Assembly: GCF_031460495.1 (NCBI RefSeq)
Contig: NZ_JAVKTS010000001.1
Coordinates: 558,001 to 622,000, forward strand
Length of the DNA: 64,000 bases
DNA from: Tissierella sp.
GTDB taxonomy: Bacteria > Bacillota > Clostridia > Tissierellales > Tissierellaceae
Direction of reading: 5' to 3'
Below, piece after piece: positions 8,191 to 18,225 of the stretch (within the stretch, counting starts at the first letter, position 1; the number at the start of each line of letters is the position of its first letter). The notes beneath the pieces were generated by a model, which did no database searches, was not told the DNA's origin, and saw only the letters and a program-made list of their open reading frames with translations. A program made the position numbers and the translations under genes.

Positions 8191-9556
8191 GATTAATTTC
8201 GATTCCATAGCTTTCCATCTTATATTTAAGTGATTGCCTTGATATTTTTAATAATTTTGCTGCATCCTTGAGTGTATTGCTACTCTCTAAGGCTAAATTA
8301 ATATACTTAATCTCGGATTTTTTCATGACCTCAGATAAATCAAATTCATCTGATTCTTTTATGTCTATTATATTTTTGTCATTTACATTAGATTTTAGTA
8401 TGTGATTTGGTAAATCTTTTACTTCTATAACATCGCCTTCTATAAAGTTAAATGCACTTTCGATAATATGTTTAATTTCTCTAACATTGCCAGGCCAATT
8501 ATAATTCATAAATAGATCTAAAACTTCTTTACTTACACCTACAATATTTTTATTCATTTTCAAATTATATTCATTTATAAAGAAGTCTATTAGAGGTGGG
8601 ATATCTTCTTTTCTTTCTCTTAGGGGAGGTATATGTATGAGTACAACCCCTAATCTATAAAACAAATCTTTTCTTATTCTATTAGATTCCATAAGATACT
8701 CAGGCTCTTCATTTAAAGTAGATATTAGTCTTACATCAACATTTATAAGATTTTCACCGCCTACTCGTCTAAAGCAATTATTTTCTGTTACTCTTAATAA
8801 TTTAGATTGAAGGTTTATGTCCATGGAATTCAATTCATCAAGGACTAAGGTGCCTCCATCAGCGATATCAAAAATACCAACCTTATTCTGTGAACCAGTA
8901 AAACTTCCCTTTGTAGTTCCGAAAAGAATGCTTTCCCCCAATGTTGAAGGAATGGTGGAGCAATTTTGTACTAAAAAAGGGCTGCTTTTCCTAAAACTAT
9001 GGTTATGTATTGCTTTTGCCACTAACTCCTTACCTGTTCCAGTTTCTCCATATATCATCACAGGTGAGTTTGTTTGTGCTACCTTTAAAATCTGTTTTTT
9101 TACTCTTTTCATCTTTGGGCTATTTTCTATTATATCGTCAATTGTAAAGAACAAATGGTTTTTTATCATATTATTTTCTATGCTATCTTTATCAAGTCCC
9201 ATAAAATCCTTATCAAAATATCTATCAATTTCTATTGCGCCTATTATTTCATTATTGTATATCAAAGGCAATGTGGTAACCAGTACAGTAACAGTTCTTT
9301 CTTTAAAGATATTTAAATGCTGTTTTTCATTTATAATTACTTCATTATTTGTTAAAGCTCTCATGACTGTACTTGTATCCATATCAAGATGTTGATGTAA
9401 ATTTAATATATGCATACCAATAGGATTTTCTACTATTCTAGCACCTAGACTATTAACGGTCTTATAGTACTGAATATAACCTTCCTTATCTGTTATTAAT
9501 AGAAAATCAAAATCTTGGAATAACTTTGGAAGCTCCTTTATATTTAATTTAGCCAT
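8183..9556 (-). CDS. Sigma-54-dependent transcriptional activator (PAS, AAA+, Fis HTH)
   Basis: I chose the ATG at 9556 because a GAGGTGAT ribosome site sits six bases before it; a longer reading to 9649 lacks one. The 457-residue protein has an N-terminal PAS-type sensor (about 1-130). Its AAA+ domain has Walker A GETGTGKE (170-177), GSFTGS (217-222; the usual sigma-54 contact loop is GAFTGA) and Walker B GGTLVLDEL. It ends in a Fis-type helix-turn-helix. Such proteins hydrolyse ATP to open sigma-54 promoters. The adjacent -24/-12 promoter and palindrome suggest it controls the symporter and RocB-like genes, as RocR does in bacilli (inference). Confidence 0.92.
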   Translation of the reverse strand: MAKLNIKELPKLFQDFDFLLITDKEGYIQYYKTVNSLGARIVENPIGMHILNLHQHLDMDTSTVMRALTNNEVIINEKQHLNIFKERTVTVLVTTLPLIYNNEIIGAIEIDRYFDKDFMGLDKDSIENNMIKNHLFFTIDDIIENSPKMKRVKKQILKVAQTNSPVMIYGETGTGKELVAKAIHNHSFRKSSPFLVQNCSTIPSTLGESILFGTTKGSFTGSQNKVGIFDIADGGTLVLDELNSMDINLQSKLLRVTENNCFRRVGGENLINVDVRLISTLNEEPEYLMESNRIRKDLFYRLGVVLIHIPPLRERKEDIPPLIDFFINEYNLKMNKNIVGVSKEVLDLFMNYNWPGNVREIKHIIESAFNFIEGDVIEVKDLPNHILKSNVNDKNIIDIKESDEFDLSEVMKKSEIKYINLALESSNTLKDAAKLLKISRQSLKYKMESYGIEINQK

Positions 9557-9693
9557 ATTATCACCTCTTGAAATTATTCTAGTCTTCTTTATCTTATCAT
9601 TACAAACATAATTAGACAATAATTTTTGCATTATTTTGAAAATAGTCACTTGTATGTTATAATAATGAAAATAATAAAGTGGAGTGATGGTTT

Positions 9694-10881
9694 ATGGATG
9701 ACTGTAGACAAGATTTAATCGACCTATTATCTAATCTCATAAGCATATATAGTCCATATTTTAAAGAGCAAGAGATAATGGAATTTGCTTACAATTGGTT
9801 AAAGGATAGAAATATACCTGTGGATTATCATAAGTATTATGAAGGCAAGGTTACAAACTTCAATGGCATAAATTTAGTAGGAAGTATTAAAGGAAGGGAA
9901 AAAGGTCCTAAAATTCATCTAAATGGACACTTAGATACAGTTACAATTACAGAAGGATGGACAAAGGATCCACTAAAAGCAACTATTGAAGGAGACAAGC
10001 TATATGGATTAGGTGCATTGGATATGAAGAGTGGTTGCACTGCAATAATGATAGCTTTAGAAGCTTTCTTACGCAATGTAGATGATTTCAAAGGTGAAAT
10101 AGTATACTCCCTTGTATCTGATGAAGAAGGACCTTATGGTTTGGGAACAGATGCCATAATATTGGATGGATTACTTAAAGATATTGATATGTCATTAATT
10201 GCAGAGCCAAGTAGTGGTTTTGCCGCTGTTGAATTTCCTTGTATATGTTTAGGTGCGAGAGGAGGATACAACTATAGAGTAAACCTATATGGTAAGGCTA
10301 GCCATGCAGCTAATCCTGAATTAGGAATTAATGCAATAGTAGATGCAGCTAAACTAATTACTGAATTGGAGAAGATTCCATTATATGAAGATCCTAAATT
10401 AGGCAAAGGTTCTTTAGTTGTGATTGATATCAATGGAGGGGGAGCTGCTGCTAGTACTGCAGAAAAAGCCAGCTTCACAGTATTCAGACATACTGTAAGA
10501 GGTGAAGACAAGAATCTTTTAATTGAAGAGGTAAAGACTGCTGCAGCTAAGGCAAATATTAGGAGTAAATATGAAGTTGTATTTAGAGATGCTCCTCATG
10601 AAGAAGTAGATGCTTTTCAGCCTTATGTAGTAGATGAAGATAATGAATATACAATAAAACTACAAGAAAGTATTAAAGAGATTACTGGAACTAATGGAAA
10701 TATTGCATATTTCTCTAGTATTGGAGACTTTAATTACCTTGGGACAAGAGTAGGAGCACCAGCATTTATTTTTGGAACCCATGGCAAAAACTATCATGCT
10801 GCTGATGAATGGGTTTCAATTGATAGCTTAGTTAAAACTACTCAAATAATATATGATTTATTAGTAAGATTGTTAAAATAG
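9694..10881 (+). CDS. M20 family metallo-hydrolase (YgeY/DapE/ArgE type)
   Basis: This 395-residue cytoplasmic hydrolase of the M20 family has two-metal ligands at H79 and D81 (HLNGHLDTV), D110 (GALDMKSG) and D143-E144-E145 (SDEEGPYG), plus a C-terminal His in GKNYHAADE. A dimerisation domain beginning near GARGGYNYRV is present. Length and layout fit the YgeY-like branch that deacylates or hydrolyses small peptide-like or carbamoyl substrates; the exact substrate is unknown. It diverges from the sigma-54 activator gene, and a GTGGAGTG ribosome site precedes its ATG. Its neighbourhood supports a role in amino-acid or peptide use. Confidence 0.88.
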   Translation: MDDCRQDLIDLLSNLISIYSPYFKEQEIMEFAYNWLKDRNIPVDYHKYYEGKVTNFNGINLVGSIKGREKGPKIHLNGHLDTVTITEGWTKDPLKATIEGDKLYGLGALDMKSGCTAIMIALEAFLRNVDDFKGEIVYSLVSDEEGPYGLGTDAIILDGLLKDIDMSLIAEPSSGFAAVEFPCICLGARGGYNYRVNLYGKASHAANPELGINAIVDAAKLITELEKIPLYEDPKLGKGSLVVIDINGGGAAASTAEKASFTVFRHTVRGEDKNLLIEEVKTAAAKANIRSKYEVVFRDAPHEEVDAFQPYVVDEDNEYTIKLQESIKEITGTNGNIAYFSSIGDFNYLGTRVGAPAFIFGTHGKNYHAADEWVSIDSLVKTTQIIYDLLVRLLK

Positions 10882-10913
10882 AATTGCTAAACTAAATTTA
10901 CCCCGTCAAAGAC

Positions 10914-10943
10914 TAAATCCCAATGATTATTCATTGGGATTTA
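10914..10943. terminator. Bidirectional terminator
   Basis: TAAATCCCAATGA and TCATTGGGATTTA form a perfect 13-bp stem with a TTAT loop. It lies between the M20 hydrolase (plus) and the SixA-like gene (minus) and can serve both. Confidence 0.85.
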
Positions 10944-10953
10944 ATATTAATTA

Positions 10954-11451
10954 TTATTTTTCATCAATTCTTATAAAATCACGAGTTTGTAGATACCATC
11001 TTAGTTCAGCTTTTACTTCGCCGCCTTCATCAGGGAATTTAAAGCAGGCAGCAGATCCTTTTTTAAATGGTATAAAAACTCCTGAGAGTTCTTGACTCCA
11101 TATTGAAAGGAAAGGTTGTTGACCTACCATGATGACAGTAGTGCCTGGTTCAATGCCAGAAATAAGTTCTCTAAGTAAACGAACGCTACCTCCAGTTCCA
11201 AGGAAATCTAGAATTATTGGGCTTGGAAGAGATAATTCTTCTGATAGTGTCTCAGCAGTTTCTCTTGCTCTTAATTTTGAGCTAGAGTAAATTTGGACTT
11301 TATCATGGTTACCAAGCATTGTATCAAATCCTGATATACTTTTCTTTAATAGTGTCTTTCCCCTAATTGAAAGAGACCTTAAATCATCCTCTGAGGCTCT
11401 TGATTTATCCTCTGCCATTCCATGTCTGTAGAGTATAAGATGTTTACTCAT
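10954..11451 (-). CDS. SixA-like histidine phosphatase family protein
   Basis: This 165-residue single-domain protein of the histidine phosphatase superfamily has the RHG nucleophile motif with His10 and conserved arginines near 61-63 (SKLRARETAE). In SixA-type phosphohistidine phosphatases the second catalytic histidine lies in VGHxP; here the sequence is VGQQP, with Gln at residue 111. The change could reduce or alter catalysis. Family members remove phosphate from phosphohistidine in His-to-Asp relay or PTS proteins. The gene stands alone between two terminator or promoter regions. Confidence 0.82.
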   Translation of the reverse strand: MSKHLILYRHGMAEDKSRASEDDLRSLSIRGKTLLKKSISGFDTMLGNHDKVQIYSSSKLRARETAETLSEELSLPSPIILDFLGTGGSVRLLRELISGIEPGTTVIMVGQQPFLSIWSQELSGVFIPFKKGSAACFKFPDEGGEVKAELRWYLQTRDFIRIDEK

Positions 11452-11580
11452 ATGTTATTCTCCTTTTTAAATAAATTTGATATTACAATATTACCCATTT
11501 TCAAATAAAAAAACCAAGAAACTAATAAAAAACAGAGAGGCAACATAATACTTTTCTCTATAGATAATTAATATAATGAT

Positions 11581-11609
11581 TTGCGTCAGTAAATGAAATA
11601 TAATATAAT
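11581..11609 (+). promoter_or_regulatory. Sigma-A-type promoter for the AI-2E transporter
   Basis: TTGCGT (11581-11586) and TATAAT (11604-11609) are separated by 17 bases, about 80-90 bases upstream of the transporter start. It is a plausible housekeeping promoter in an otherwise gene-free 230-base gap. Confidence 0.5.
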
Positions 11610-11697
11610 AAGCATATTATATTTAAGTTCATTTCAATGTTATATGAGATCTGAAATGAGTATAGGACGATAAATAAATAGGGATGTGGTTTTATTC

Positions 11698-12849
11698 ATG
11701 GAGTTTAATTCAAAGCAGATGAAAAACGCAATACTTTTAATCACTTTTGCAATTGTATTGATGTGGCTATTAGACAATATAGTTGGTATCTGGGGAATAA
11801 TTTCTGGTTTTTTAGCAATTATAACTCCTTTTATTATTGGGGGTGCCATAGCATTTATCCTCAACAATCCAATGAATTATATTGAGAAAAAATTATTTAA
11901 ATCTAACTCTCCACTAAGAAAGACCAAGGAAAGCTTTAGAAGACCTTTAAGCTATTTGGTGACACTACTAGTATTTTTAGCTACAATTTTTATAGTACTA
12001 TTTATTATAGTTCCAGAATTAGCTAGAACAACTAAGGATTTAGCAGTAAAATTACCTACATATTGGAAAACTATGGAGATGTTTATCACAGAAAATTTAA
12101 GTGATAACCCATGGATAATGGATTGGATTAATAGTATCAGCTTTGATTGGAATACAATACAAAGTAATATATTTGCTTTCCTCAAGAATAGTGTATTTCT
12201 ATGGCTAGGATCCACATTTTCAATAGCTTCATCGGTGGTCAGTGGTATAGTTACATTTGCTGTAGGATTTGTATTTTCAATTTACTTGCTATTACAAAAA
12301 GAAAGCTTAACAAGACAATGGAAAAAGGTTATTTTAGCTTTATTCCCTAAAAAAGCTGCTGATAGAATATTTTATATAGGAAGATTATCAAACACTACTT
12401 TTGCCAACTTTTTATCTGGTCAATTATTAGAAGCAATAATTATTGGAGTACTTTTCTTTGTGGCCATGGTTATATTTAAATTCCCTTATGCCCTAATGAT
12501 TAGTACAGTTATTGCAGTTACAGCTTTAGTTCCTATCTTTGGTTCTTTTGTTGGATGTTTTATAGGTGTGTTTTTGATTGTAGTTGAGAGTCCAAAGATG
12601 GCTTTATTATTCATTATTATGTTTTTAGTGATACAACAAATAGAAGGAAACTTAATATACCCTCATGTAGTAGGAAAGGCCTCTGGGCTTCCATCTATAT
12701 GGATTCTTGTTGCTGTAACAGTAGGAGGAAGTTTAATGGGAGTACTTGGGATACTATTGTTCATTCCTCTGTTCTCAGTACTATATACAATAGCTTCCGA
12801 ATATATAAATAATCGATTGAAGGAAAAGGGTATTAAAAGGATTAAGTAG
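11698..12849 (+). CDS. AI-2E family transporter (PerM/YdiK type)
   Basis: This membrane protein of about 383 residues has around seven or eight hydrophobic helices and the conserved AI-2E/PerM segments LVPIFGSFVGCFIGVFLIV and QIEGNLIYPHVVGKASGLP near the C-terminus. The family was named for an autoinducer-2 exporter, but members are diverse and some act as sodium-proton antiporters, so the substrate is unassigned. I list the ATG at 11698; an in-frame GTG at 11686 is also possible because the AGGG ribosome site lies far upstream. The zinc-ribbon gene follows after 13 bases. Confidence 0.88.
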   Translation: MEFNSKQMKNAILLITFAIVLMWLLDNIVGIWGIISGFLAIITPFIIGGAIAFILNNPMNYIEKKLFKSNSPLRKTKESFRRPLSYLVTLLVFLATIFIVLFIIVPELARTTKDLAVKLPTYWKTMEMFITENLSDNPWIMDWINSISFDWNTIQSNIFAFLKNSVFLWLGSTFSIASSVVSGIVTFAVGFVFSIYLLLQKESLTRQWKKVILALFPKKAADRIFYIGRLSNTTFANFLSGQLLEAIIIGVLFFVAMVIFKFPYALMISTVIAVTALVPIFGSFVGCFIGVFLIVVESPKMALLFIIMFLVIQQIEGNLIYPHVVGKASGLPSIWILVAVTVGGSLMGVLGILLFIPLFSVLYTIASEYINNRLKEKGIKRIK

Positions 12850-12862
12850 AGAAGGTGAAAAT

Positions 12863-13090
12863 ATGGATAAGCAAATAGATATGTTCAGTACAATAAATAC
12901 TAATAATAAGGTTCCTGATACATGCATTCCCAAGGGAGTGAAGCTAAAGGCTAGACAATTGTGGTGTCCATATTGTTCTAAGCCTGTAATATTCATAAAA
13001 GACAAAGAGCGAGGAATTAGGAGATGCTCATATTGTGGTATTAGCGACAGAGATTATAATGTAAAACAAGTAAATAAAAAGTGGCTTTGA
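12863..13090 (+). CDS. Small zinc-ribbon protein
   Basis: This 75-residue cytoplasmic protein has two CxxC pairs, CPYC (near 35) and CSYC (near 55), which would bind one zinc ion in a ribbon fold. There is no other recognisable domain. The GAAGGTG ribosome site is good, and it probably shares a transcript with the transporter upstream. It ends directly at a strong terminator. The function is unknown; small zinc ribbons often bind nucleic acid or act as subunits. Confidence 0.75.
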   Translation: MDKQIDMFSTINTNNKVPDTCIPKGVKLKARQLWCPYCSKPVIFIKDKERGIRRCSYCGISDRDYNVKQVNKKWL

Positions 13091-13120
13091 CCTTCATCTG
13101 CTTTAAGATGAAGGTTTTTT
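13090..13120 (+). terminator. Rho-independent terminator
   Basis: ACCTTCATCT and AGATGAAGGT pair around GCTTTA and are followed by a T-run. It closes the transporter/zinc-ribbon operon. Confidence 0.9.
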
Positions 13121-13284
13121 AGAAAAAATTTACAAAAAAAGAAGGAATTTGTAAACTTATGTAGAATATATAATATAGATTATATGAAAACTTAGAATAA
13201 TTTGATAACATTTAGGGATAGGGCTGGTTTAATGTCATATAATGTATTTAAGTTGCACGGACAAAGTTCTAATGGGGGGATAAA

Positions 13285-15762
13285 ATGTTTAAGCTTTATA
13301 AGAGAAATAAGAGAGCGGAAGAAGCACCAGTACCTGTAGAATATGAAAAACAGATGGACAAGTACTCTAATGACATGGGGATGTTGAAGAAGAATCAAGA
13401 GCATATCGTTGATAGAATGGCTATGAAGATTGATGAGACGGCATTTGCTACGGATAATTTAATACAGATTACATATGATTTAGCCGATCATGTTGATATT
13501 CAAATGGATTCTATTAATAGGGTAATAAATGAAATAGGAAATTATTCTGCATTGGCTGAGGAAGTCAATGCTAGTACAGAAAACTCAAAACAAATTGCCG
13601 TAGATACCTTGGTTACTGCCTATACAGGAAATGATGCTGTAAGGAATTCCATTAATGCAATGAAAGAAATTGAAAAATCAATGGAGTATGCTAAATCAGT
13701 AGTTAATAAACTGAATGAAAAAGCGGAAAATATTAATAAAATGTTAAAGGCTATAAATAGCATTTCATATAATACAAACCTACTTGCTCTAAATGCGTCC
13801 ATAGAGGCAGCCAGAGCAGGGGAAGCTGGTAAGGGTTTTGCTGTTGTAGCTAATGAAGTAAAGAAACTAGCTGAAAACAGTACGGATTCAGCAAATCAAA
13901 TTGCTACAATTATTAAGGAAATGAATGAGGAAATAGACAATACCATAGAAGCAATGGACAAAAGCATGGATAAAGTTAATGAGGGTACTGAAATCGCTAA
14001 CAATACTATGGTGGTTTTTAATGAAATAATTTCTTCTATAAATACTACTACAACTGTTACTGAAGAAATAAACAATGCTGTATCTAAGCAGACACAAAGT
14101 CTAGAGAATGTAATTAATTGTACTATGGATATGACTGAAAATTCCAAGAAGGTTACTTTCCTTGTAGATATTGCATCTATGAATACTCAATATGCAAAAA
14201 CCTCCTTAAACACTTTATCACAGGTATCTAATGATTTAAGTAGAATATCAGGGAGTATGTTAAAAGAATTGGTTACAGATGTTGTTGATAAGGAATCTAT
14301 CATAAACACATCTTTGAATTCCATGCCTCTGGAATTTGATCCTCAGCTAGCTAATGATCAGGAGAGTGCCCAGTTGTTATTTAATATTTATGGTTCTCTT
14401 TTATATATTGGTTCAACAGGGGAAATATCCCCAGGGGTAGCAAAAAGCTGGCATGTAGAGGATGATGGTGTTACTTGGATATTTAGCTTAAGGCGTGGTG
14501 CTAAGTTCCATAATGGCAGGGAAATAACTGCTGCAGATGTGAAGTACTCCTATGAAAGAATGATGAGTCCTGCATTAAAGTCTCCTAATACTTGGTTCTT
14601 AGAGCATATTCAAGGTGCTGAGGATTATGTAAGGGGCAAGGCAAGGGAAATTACAGGGGTAAAAGTTCTTGATAATTATAGGGTAGCTATTAAGTTAATT
14701 AGTCCTTATAGTGGATTTTTATTAAATTTAGGTCAATTCAGTGCTAGTATATTAGCCAAGGAAGATTTTGAAAAGGGTAAATTGACTGGTTGTGGACCAT
14801 ATATCTTAGATGAAACTACTAATGAATATTGCGTACTAAAATCTTTTAAGAATTATTACGGGGGAGCAGCTTATCAAGATAAGGTTATTGTCAACTATAG
14901 GAATGATGATATAGCTCAAGGGCTTATTGATGGCATATATGATTTTGCAAATATTAATAACAAAGAAAGTCTTGTAAAGATTAAGAGGACACCAGATATT
15001 AATATTGATTTAAAGGATTTAATGGGGACTTATTATGTTGGCTTCAATTTAGAGGGAAATTCCATATTTGCTAAGAGTAAGGAGTCGAGACGAGCTCTAA
15101 ACATGGCTATAAACAAGAAGAGAATAATTGATGACATATTAGGTGGTCTAGGAGAGGAAGCTAATGGACCTATTCCTCCAAGCATTGTAGATAATGGATA
15201 TCTGCCAAGTATTTCATATAATGTTTCCGCTGCAAAGGATATCTTAAATAAAGAAGGAATTAATAAAAATGCTTCTTCAATAAAAGTAGTAATTAGAGAT
15301 GAACCTAATACTGCCTTGTTCTATAGAATAAGTGAATATATAATAAAAGATCTGGAGGATTTGGGTCTAAAGACTGAAGTAAAAGCTATATCACCTAAGG
15401 ATTATCTAAGACCTGAAACTATAGCTAAATGTGATTTATTCATTGGTAGATGGATAGCTGATACAGGAGATCCAGATAATTATCTTCAACCCTTGTTCAA
15501 TTATAATAATCAAACGAACTTTACAAGATATAATAATCCTAAGGTAATTGAGTTAATGGACAAAGCAAAGGAAATAATTAATCCTAATAAGAAAATAGGA
15601 ATATACAAAGATATTCAAAAGCTTATAGTAGATGATTATCCATGGGTATTTATTTATCATCCTAAGATAGCATTTGCCTCAAAGAAAAATGTGGCTGGTG
15701 TAAGGGTTAGTCCTCTAGGAATAACTAATTTTGAAAATATTTTAGTAGAATCAAATAAATAA
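13285..15762 (+). CDS. Soluble chemoreceptor fused to a family-5 solute-binding domain
   Basis: This 825-residue protein joins two modules not usually found in one chain in this order. Residues about 30-310 are a methyl-accepting chemotaxis signalling domain. Its hairpin tip, including [18 protein letters not shown], lies at about 159-197 and is the CheA/CheW contact site. Residues about 320-820 resemble an oligopeptide-binding protein (SBP_bac_5), with [19 protein letters not shown] and [13 protein letters not shown]. There is no signal peptide or transmembrane segment, so both parts should be cytoplasmic. It may sense an internal peptide-like ligand and signal to chemotaxis; that is inference. 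The ribosome site GGGGGGA supports the start. Confidence 0.85.
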   Translation: MFKLYKRNKRAEEAPVPVEYEKQMDKYSNDMGMLKKNQEHIVDRMAMKIDETAFATDNLIQITYDLADHVDIQMDSINRVINEIGNYSALAEEVNASTENSKQIAVDTLVTAYTGNDAVRNSINAMKEIEKSMEYAKSVVNKLNEKAENINKMLKAINSISYNTNLLALNASIEAARAGEAGKGFAVVANEVKKLAENSTDSANQIATIIKEMNEEIDNTIEAMDKSMDKVNEGTEIANNTMVVFNEIISSINTTTTVTEEINNAVSKQTQSLENVINCTMDMTENSKKVTFLVDIASMNTQYAKTSLNTLSQVSNDLSRISGSMLKELVTDVVDKESIINTSLNSMPLEFDPQLANDQESAQLLFNIYGSLLYIGSTGEISPGVAKSWHVEDDGVTWIFSLRRGAKFHNGREITAADVKYSYERMMSPALKSPNTWFLEHIQGAEDYVRGKAREITGVKVLDNYRVAIKLISPYSGFLLNLGQFSASILAKEDFEKGKLTGCGPYILDETTNEYCVLKSFKNYYGGAAYQDKVIVNYRNDDIAQGLIDGIYDFANINNKESLVKIKRTPDINIDLKDLMGTYYVGFNLEGNSIFAKSKESRRALNMAINKKRIIDDILGGLGEEANGPIPPSIVDNGYLPSISYNVSAAKDILNKEGINKNASSIKVVIRDEPNTALFYRISEYIIKDLEDLGLKTEVKAISPKDYLRPETIAKCDLFIGRWIADTGDPDNYLQPLFNYNNQTNFTRYNNPKVIELMDKAKEIINPNKKIGIYKDIQKLIVDDYPWVFIYHPKIAFASKKNVAGVRVSPLGITNFENILVESNK

Positions 15763-15853
15763 TTATAAAAGGCACTCTATTATGAGTGTCTTTTGTTATA
15801 ATAAAGGAATGAGGAAATAGTTTTATCTACATATTTATTTAAAGGATGAGAAT

Positions 15854-18208
15854 ATGAAAAATATTATAAAAGTATCTGTTAGAAATTTAGTTGAATTTGT
15901 CTGTAGGTCAGGAGATATTGATAATAGTTTTATGTCCATGTCAAGAGCTTTAGATGGAACCCTAGCTCATCAAAAGGTACAAAAATCCTATGGCCATGAA
16001 TATAAGGCAGAGTATACATTGAAGCATGAAGTATACTATGAAAATTTTATCATAGAGCTACAAGGTCGTGCAGATGGAATATTTATGTATCCTGATGAGA
16101 TTATAATTGATGAGATAAAAAGTACCACTAAAGATTTGGAGGATATAGAGGAAGACTATAATGAGCTACATTGGGCTCAAGCGAAATGCTACGGATATAT
16201 GTATTCTATCCAAAACAATTTAGAATATATAGATATTCAATTAACATATTTTCATATAGAATCTGAGGAAAAGAAAATATTTAGAAGGAAATATACTTTG
16301 AAAGAGTTGGAAGAGTTTTTCTTTTTCTTGACGGATAAATATATTGAATGGGCTAGTGTTACATTTTATTGGGGTGAGACTAGAGATAAATCCATAAAAG
16401 ATTTATCATTTCCCTTTACTAGTTACAGAAAAGGCCAGAGAGAGCTGGCAGTAGCTGCATATAAGACTATAGAAGAAGGGAAAAAACTATTTGCCCAAGC
16501 ACCTACTGGAATTGGAAAGACCATGTCTACACTATTTCCCTCCATTAAGTCCATTGGAGAGGGTATAGCTTCAAAGATATTTTATTTAACTGCAAAGACC
16601 ATAACAAGGGAAGTACCTATTTCCTCTATGGAAATGCTACTGAGTAAAGGTCTAAGGGCTAAGACTATAGTAATTACTGCTAAGGATAAAATCTGTTTAA
16701 ATGATGAAGTAAAATGTAATCCTAGGGATTGTGAATATGCAAAGGGTCATTATGATAGAGTTAATGCAGCTATAATGGATATTTTTGAAAATGAGGATTT
16801 GATTACTAGGGATCTGGCTATTTTATATGCTAAAAAGCATAATGTTTGCCCCTTTGAATTCATATTAGATGTCAGTCTATGGGCAGATGTGATTATATGT
16901 GACTATAATTATGTATTTGATCCCCAAGTATATTTGAAAAGGTTTTTTGGAGAGGATAAGGATGATTATGTTTTTTTAATAGATGAAGCACACAATTTAG
17001 TAGATAGATCAAGAGAGATGTTTTCAGCTGAATTGAACAAGAGCTCTTTTCTTGATCTTAGAGATATATTTAAGGAAGAGTATCCTCCTATATACAAGAG
17101 TATGAACAAATGTAATAGCTTAATGAATAAGTTGAGAAAGGATTTGGAAATAGATGGAGAATATTATCAAAGGGAAGAAATAGATGAACTATATTATCCA
17201 ATTAAGAAGCTTATGACAGTAATGGATCCATGGCTTATTGAGGAGAAAAATCATGAGGAATATGAGAAAGTTCTTGAATTATACTTTAACCTTATTAGCT
17301 TCATAAAGATTTCAGATTTCTATGATGAACATTTTGTAACTTACATCAAGGAAGAGTCCAGGGGTTTAGTACTGAAACTATATTGTGTAGATTCCTCTAG
17401 TTTGCTTTCACATGCCATGAGTAGAGGGAGAAGCTCTATACTCTTTTCCGCTACCTTAACTCCCTTGGAATACCATATGGACCTACTGGGAGGAAAAGAA
17501 GGGGATTACAATATCAAACTTAGTTCACCTTTCCCTAGGGACAATCTTTGCCTAACAGTGGCAAATCAAGTATCTACAAAGTACAAGGATAGAGAGAGAA
17601 CCTATATAGATATTGTGAAATATATAGAGACTTTTATTTCAGCTAAGAAGGGTAATTATTTTGTATTCTTTCCATCCTATGTCTATATGACTAAGGTATA
17701 TGAACTAATCACAGATAGAAATGAAGACTTGAATATAATCATTCAAGATAGTAAAATGAGTGAAGTAGAAAGGGAAGAATTTTTATTGAAATTTAATGAA
17801 GATAATATTTTAGCCTTTGCAGTAATGGGTGGAATATTCTCTGAAGGCATTGATTTAACGGGAGAGAAACTAATTGGAGCCATAGTAGTAGGTGTAGGGC
17901 TTCCACTTATTTGCTTTGAAAGAAATATAATCAAAGACTATTTTGACCACAATATAGGGGAAGGCTATGAGTATGCCTATGTATTCCCTGGGATGAATAA
18001 GGTACTCCAGGCGGCAGGGAGAGTAATCAGATCTCCTGAGGATAGGGGAGCTATTTTGCTAATAGATGATAGATATGGAACTAAAAGATATAAATCCCTT
18101 TTCCCTAATGAATGGCAAGGGTATAAAAATACTAGAAATAATACAGATATGAAGAAAATCCTAGACAAATTCTGGGACAGAGGGACAGGAGTACTGTCCC
18201 ACAGATAA
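15854..18208 (+). CDS. DinG/XPD-type iron-sulphur DNA helicase with PD-(D/E)XK N-terminus
   Basis: This 784-residue superfamily-2 helicase carries Walker A APTGIGKT and the DEAH box LIDEAHNLVD. Four cysteines (ICLN, KCN, DCEY, VCPF) are spaced as in the XPD/DinG iron-sulphur domain. The C-terminal helicase motifs include AAGRVIRSPEDRGAILLIDDR. The first 150 residues carry EIIIDEIKST followed by WAQAKCYGYMY, typical of a Cas4/RecB-like nuclease fold. Together these suggest a 5'-3' DNA-unwinding enzyme with a nuclease-like module for repair. The last 11 codons overlap a GGGACAG hairpin repeat, so the native C-terminus may have been replaced. Confidence 0.9.
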   Translation: MKNIIKVSVRNLVEFVCRSGDIDNSFMSMSRALDGTLAHQKVQKSYGHEYKAEYTLKHEVYYENFIIELQGRADGIFMYPDEIIIDEIKSTTKDLEDIEEDYNELHWAQAKCYGYMYSIQNNLEYIDIQLTYFHIESEEKKIFRRKYTLKELEEFFFFLTDKYIEWASVTFYWGETRDKSIKDLSFPFTSYRKGQRELAVAAYKTIEEGKKLFAQAPTGIGKTMSTLFPSIKSIGEGIASKIFYLTAKTITREVPISSMEMLLSKGLRAKTIVITAKDKICLNDEVKCNPRDCEYAKGHYDRVNAAIMDIFENEDLITRDLAILYAKKHNVCPFEFILDVSLWADVIICDYNYVFDPQVYLKRFFGEDKDDYVFLIDEAHNLVDRSREMFSAELNKSSFLDLRDIFKEEYPPIYKSMNKCNSLMNKLRKDLEIDGEYYQREEIDELYYPIKKLMTVMDPWLIEEKNHEEYEKVLELYFNLISFIKISDFYDEHFVTYIKEESRGLVLKLYCVDSSSLLSHAMSRGRSSILFSATLTPLEYHMDLLGGKEGDYNIKLSSPFPRDNLCLTVANQVSTKYKDRERTYIDIVKYIETFISAKKGNYFVFFPSYVYMTKVYELITDRNEDLNIIIQDSKMSEVEREEFLLKFNEDNILAFAVMGGIFSEGIDLTGEKLIGAIVVGVGLPLICFERNIIKDYFDHNIGEGYEYAYVFPGMNKVLQAAGRVIRSPEDRGAILLIDDRYGTKRYKSLFPNEWQGYKNTRNNTDMKKILDKFWDRGTGVLSHR
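18173..18201. repeat. GGGACAG inverted repeat within the helicase 3' end
   Basis: TGGGACAG (18173-18180), GGGACAG (18182-18188) and CTGTCCCA (18194-18201) can form two alternative stems. It resembles the dispersed GGGACAG hairpins found in many clostridial genomes. Here it lies inside the last codons of the helicase gene, just before rlmD, and could also act as an RNA hairpin between the two genes. Confidence 0.6.
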
Positions 18209-18225
18209 ACATAAGGAGTGGAATA

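Noticed and set aside
8817-9395. 192-residue frame antisense to the sigma-54 activator gene
   Set aside because: It overlaps an unmistakable AAA+ domain on the other strand and has no recognisable motif.
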